This document shows positions 5,558-6,685 of a stretch of 6,685 nt of DNA, piece after piece. The position numbers were made by a program, and so were the translations under genes. Each line of letters starts with the position of its first letter. Within the stretch, counting starts at the first letter, position 1. Origin of the DNA: Bacillota bacterium (GTDB lineage Bacteria > Bacillota > Clostridia > Peptostreptococcales > Anaerovoracaceae). The stretch lies in assembly GCA_017543805.1 (NCBI GenBank), contig JAFYFK010000203.1, positions 1 through 6,685 on the forward strand, given 5' to 3'. The notes beneath the pieces were generated by a model that saw only the letters and a list, made by a program, of their open reading frames with translations, had not been told where the DNA came from and ran no database searches.

Positions 5558-6685
5558 CTGTCATATTCCTCCAGCATACTGCTTCTGAGGTGCCACAGCT
5601 TCAAAGAAAGGTCGACGTAGTAACGGTGCGGATTCTCAAAGCGAAGGACCTCTTCCCACACTGAATTAACGTTTTCTTCGCAGGTCTTGCGTATCTCGGT
5701 CAGCGACGGCCTGTCGTAGACGAGTTCGCCTCCCCTGAATATCGGAACGAGCAGTTCTCTTGCCTCGAAGTTCCCTATTTTCTTGAAATGCTTGGCCGAG
5801 ATGAGGTCTACGATCGGATAGGCTTCGCCTGACGGCGCTTCCTCGTCGTGAACGGTGATGACGTCCGCGAAGTCCTTTCCCGTGGTCCTGTCCCTGAGCC
5901 TCCAGACCCTCTTGTAACCGGGGTTGGTAACTTTTTCCACGTTTTCGGAGATTTTGATCCTCGGAACGATCTCCCCGTTCTCTTCGACGGCCATAAGCTT
6001 ATATACGCCGCCGAGCACCGGCTCCGCGGAGGAAGTGATCATCCTCTCGCCGACTCCGAGGCTGTCGATAAACGCGCCCTGGAGAAGGATGTCGCGGATA
6101 AGATATTCGTCGAGCGAGTTTGATACGGTTATCTTGCAGTCCTGGTGGCCCGCGGCGTCCAGCATCTTGCGAGACTCCTTGGTGAGGTAGGCGATGTCTC
6201 CGGAATCTATGCGTATGCCCTTCTTTGCCGGCTTAAGCTCGTCAAAGACCTTGATAGCGTTAGGAACGCCTGAACGCAGAACATCGTAGGTGTCGACCAG
6301 CAGCGTGCAGTTGTTGGGATAAAGCTCGGCGTACTTGTAAAACGCTTCGTACTCAGAATCGAAGAGCTGGATCCAGCTGTGAGCCATGGTGCCCAGCGCC
6401 GGTACGCCGTATTCAGGCTCGTCTATGGTGCATGCGGTCCCTACGCAGCCGCCGATGTAAGCTGCCCTTCCGCCGAGTATGGCGGCGCTTGCCCCGTGCG
6501 CCCTGCGTGAGCCGAATTCCATTACAGCCCTGCCCTGGGCGGCGCGGACTATGCGGTTTGCCTTGGTTGCTATAAGGCTCTGGTGATTGAGGAGCAGAAG
6601 GGTCATCGTCTCGATGAACTGCGCCTGTATAGCCGGTCCCCTGACCGTCATAAAGGGTTCGTTCGGGAAGATCGGAGTTCCCTCC
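5554..6685 (-). CDS. pncB: Nicotinate phosphoribosyltransferase (5' end cut by window edge)
   Basis: Converts nicotinate and PRPP to nicotinate mononucleotide, with ATP hydrolysis, in the Preiss-Handler route of NAD salvage; cytoplasmic. The reading frame is open to the right edge. Eleven codons before the first visible Met encode EGTPIFPNEPF, which runs into MTVRGP, a conserved NAPRTase stretch, so that Met is internal and not the start. About 376 residues are visible, and roughly the first 100 of a Gram-positive type enzyme are missing. Counting from that internal Met, GTMAHS (87-92) carries the histidine (91) that is phosphorylated in the family. RIDSGD (147-152), SNSLDEY (177-183) and GVGERM (199-204) are phosphoribosyl/nicotinate-site blocks. 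The gene ends in TGA overlapping the start of the hydrolase gene by four bases and is the first visible gene of the operon. Confidence 0.95.
   Translation of the reverse strand, partial: EGTPIFPNEPFMTVRGPAIQAQFIETMTLLLLNHQSLIATKANRIVRAAQGRAVMEFGSRRAHGASAAILGGRAAYIGGCVGTACTIDEPEYGVPALGTMAHSWIQLFDSEYEAFYKYAELYPNNCTLLVDTYDVLRSGVPNAIKVFDELKPAKKGIRIDSGDIAYLTKESRKMLDAAGHQDCKITVSNSLDEYLIRDILLQGAFIDSLGVGERMITSSAEPVLGGVYKLMAVEENGEIVPRIKISENVEKVTNPGYKRVWRLRDRTTGKDFADVITVHDEEAPSGEAYPIVDLISAKHFKKIGNFEARELLVPIFRGGELVYDRPSLTEIRKTCEENVNSVWEEVLRFENPHRYYVDLSLKLWHLRSSMLEEYDR
5568..5572 (-). promoter_or_regulatory. Ribosome binding site of the alpha/beta hydrolase gene inside the pncB 3' end
   Basis: GGAGG on the minus strand, ten bases before the hydrolase ATG, within the codons for the pncB ending LEEYDR. 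The spacing is slightly long but workable. With the ATGA overlap it supports the chosen start. Confidence 0.65.

Noticed and set aside
4703..5620. Plus-strand open frames (168 and 133 codons) opposite the hydrolase and the end of pncB
   Set aside because: The opposite strand carries an intact catalytic triad protein with a firm start, and these frames show no motif.
6649..6651. Minus-strand ATG as the start of nicotinate phosphoribosyltransferase
   Set aside because: The eleven in-frame codons before it encode the conserved stretch EGTPIFPNEPF, so the Met is internal and the gene starts outside the window.

Overview
The window is a stretch of bacterial chromosome with six genes, all on the minus strand. 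It is almost fully coding, and no gene-free stretch exceeds about 84 bases. Shine-Dalgarno (SD) motifs of the GGAGG type precede three genes, coding GC is moderate by eye, and the proteins resemble those of anaerobic Bacillota. I therefore infer a member of the Clostridia or a relative; this rests on protein style only, and I cannot name a genus. I saw no phage, transposon, CRISPR, tRNA or rRNA features.

In the direction of transcription (right to left) the first gene is a nicotinate phosphoribosyltransferase (pncB, NAD salvage), whose 5' end lies beyond the right edge. It overlaps a serine alpha/beta hydrolase of the monoacylglycerol-lipase type by ATGA. After 34 bases comes uracil-DNA glycosylase (ung), and after 12 more bases a family C69 dipeptidase (N-terminal cysteine nucleophile). 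This spacing looks like one operon.

An AT-rich gap of 84 bases (about 27% GC by hand count) follows. It holds a hairpin-forming palindrome just after the dipeptidase stop, a good candidate sigma-A type promoter, and a dyad lying almost exactly between the -35 and -10 elements. The promoter would drive a second unit, tldD-tldE, which encodes the two subunits of the TldD/TldE metalloprotease. TldD carries the HExxxH motif and the late cysteine of the active site. TldE lacks the HExxxH, as expected for the non-catalytic partner, and runs off the left edge.

The genes are mainly housekeeping or catabolic: NAD salvage, ester hydrolysis, DNA base-excision repair and cytoplasmic peptide breakdown. 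The only functional theme I can defend is that the three left-hand genes all act on peptides. I found no clear sign of a new biological system. The most useful points for follow-up are the compact regulatory gap before tldD, the two-residue leader before the dipeptidase's catalytic cysteine, and whether a modified-peptide (RiPP) gene lies beyond the left edge next to tldE.
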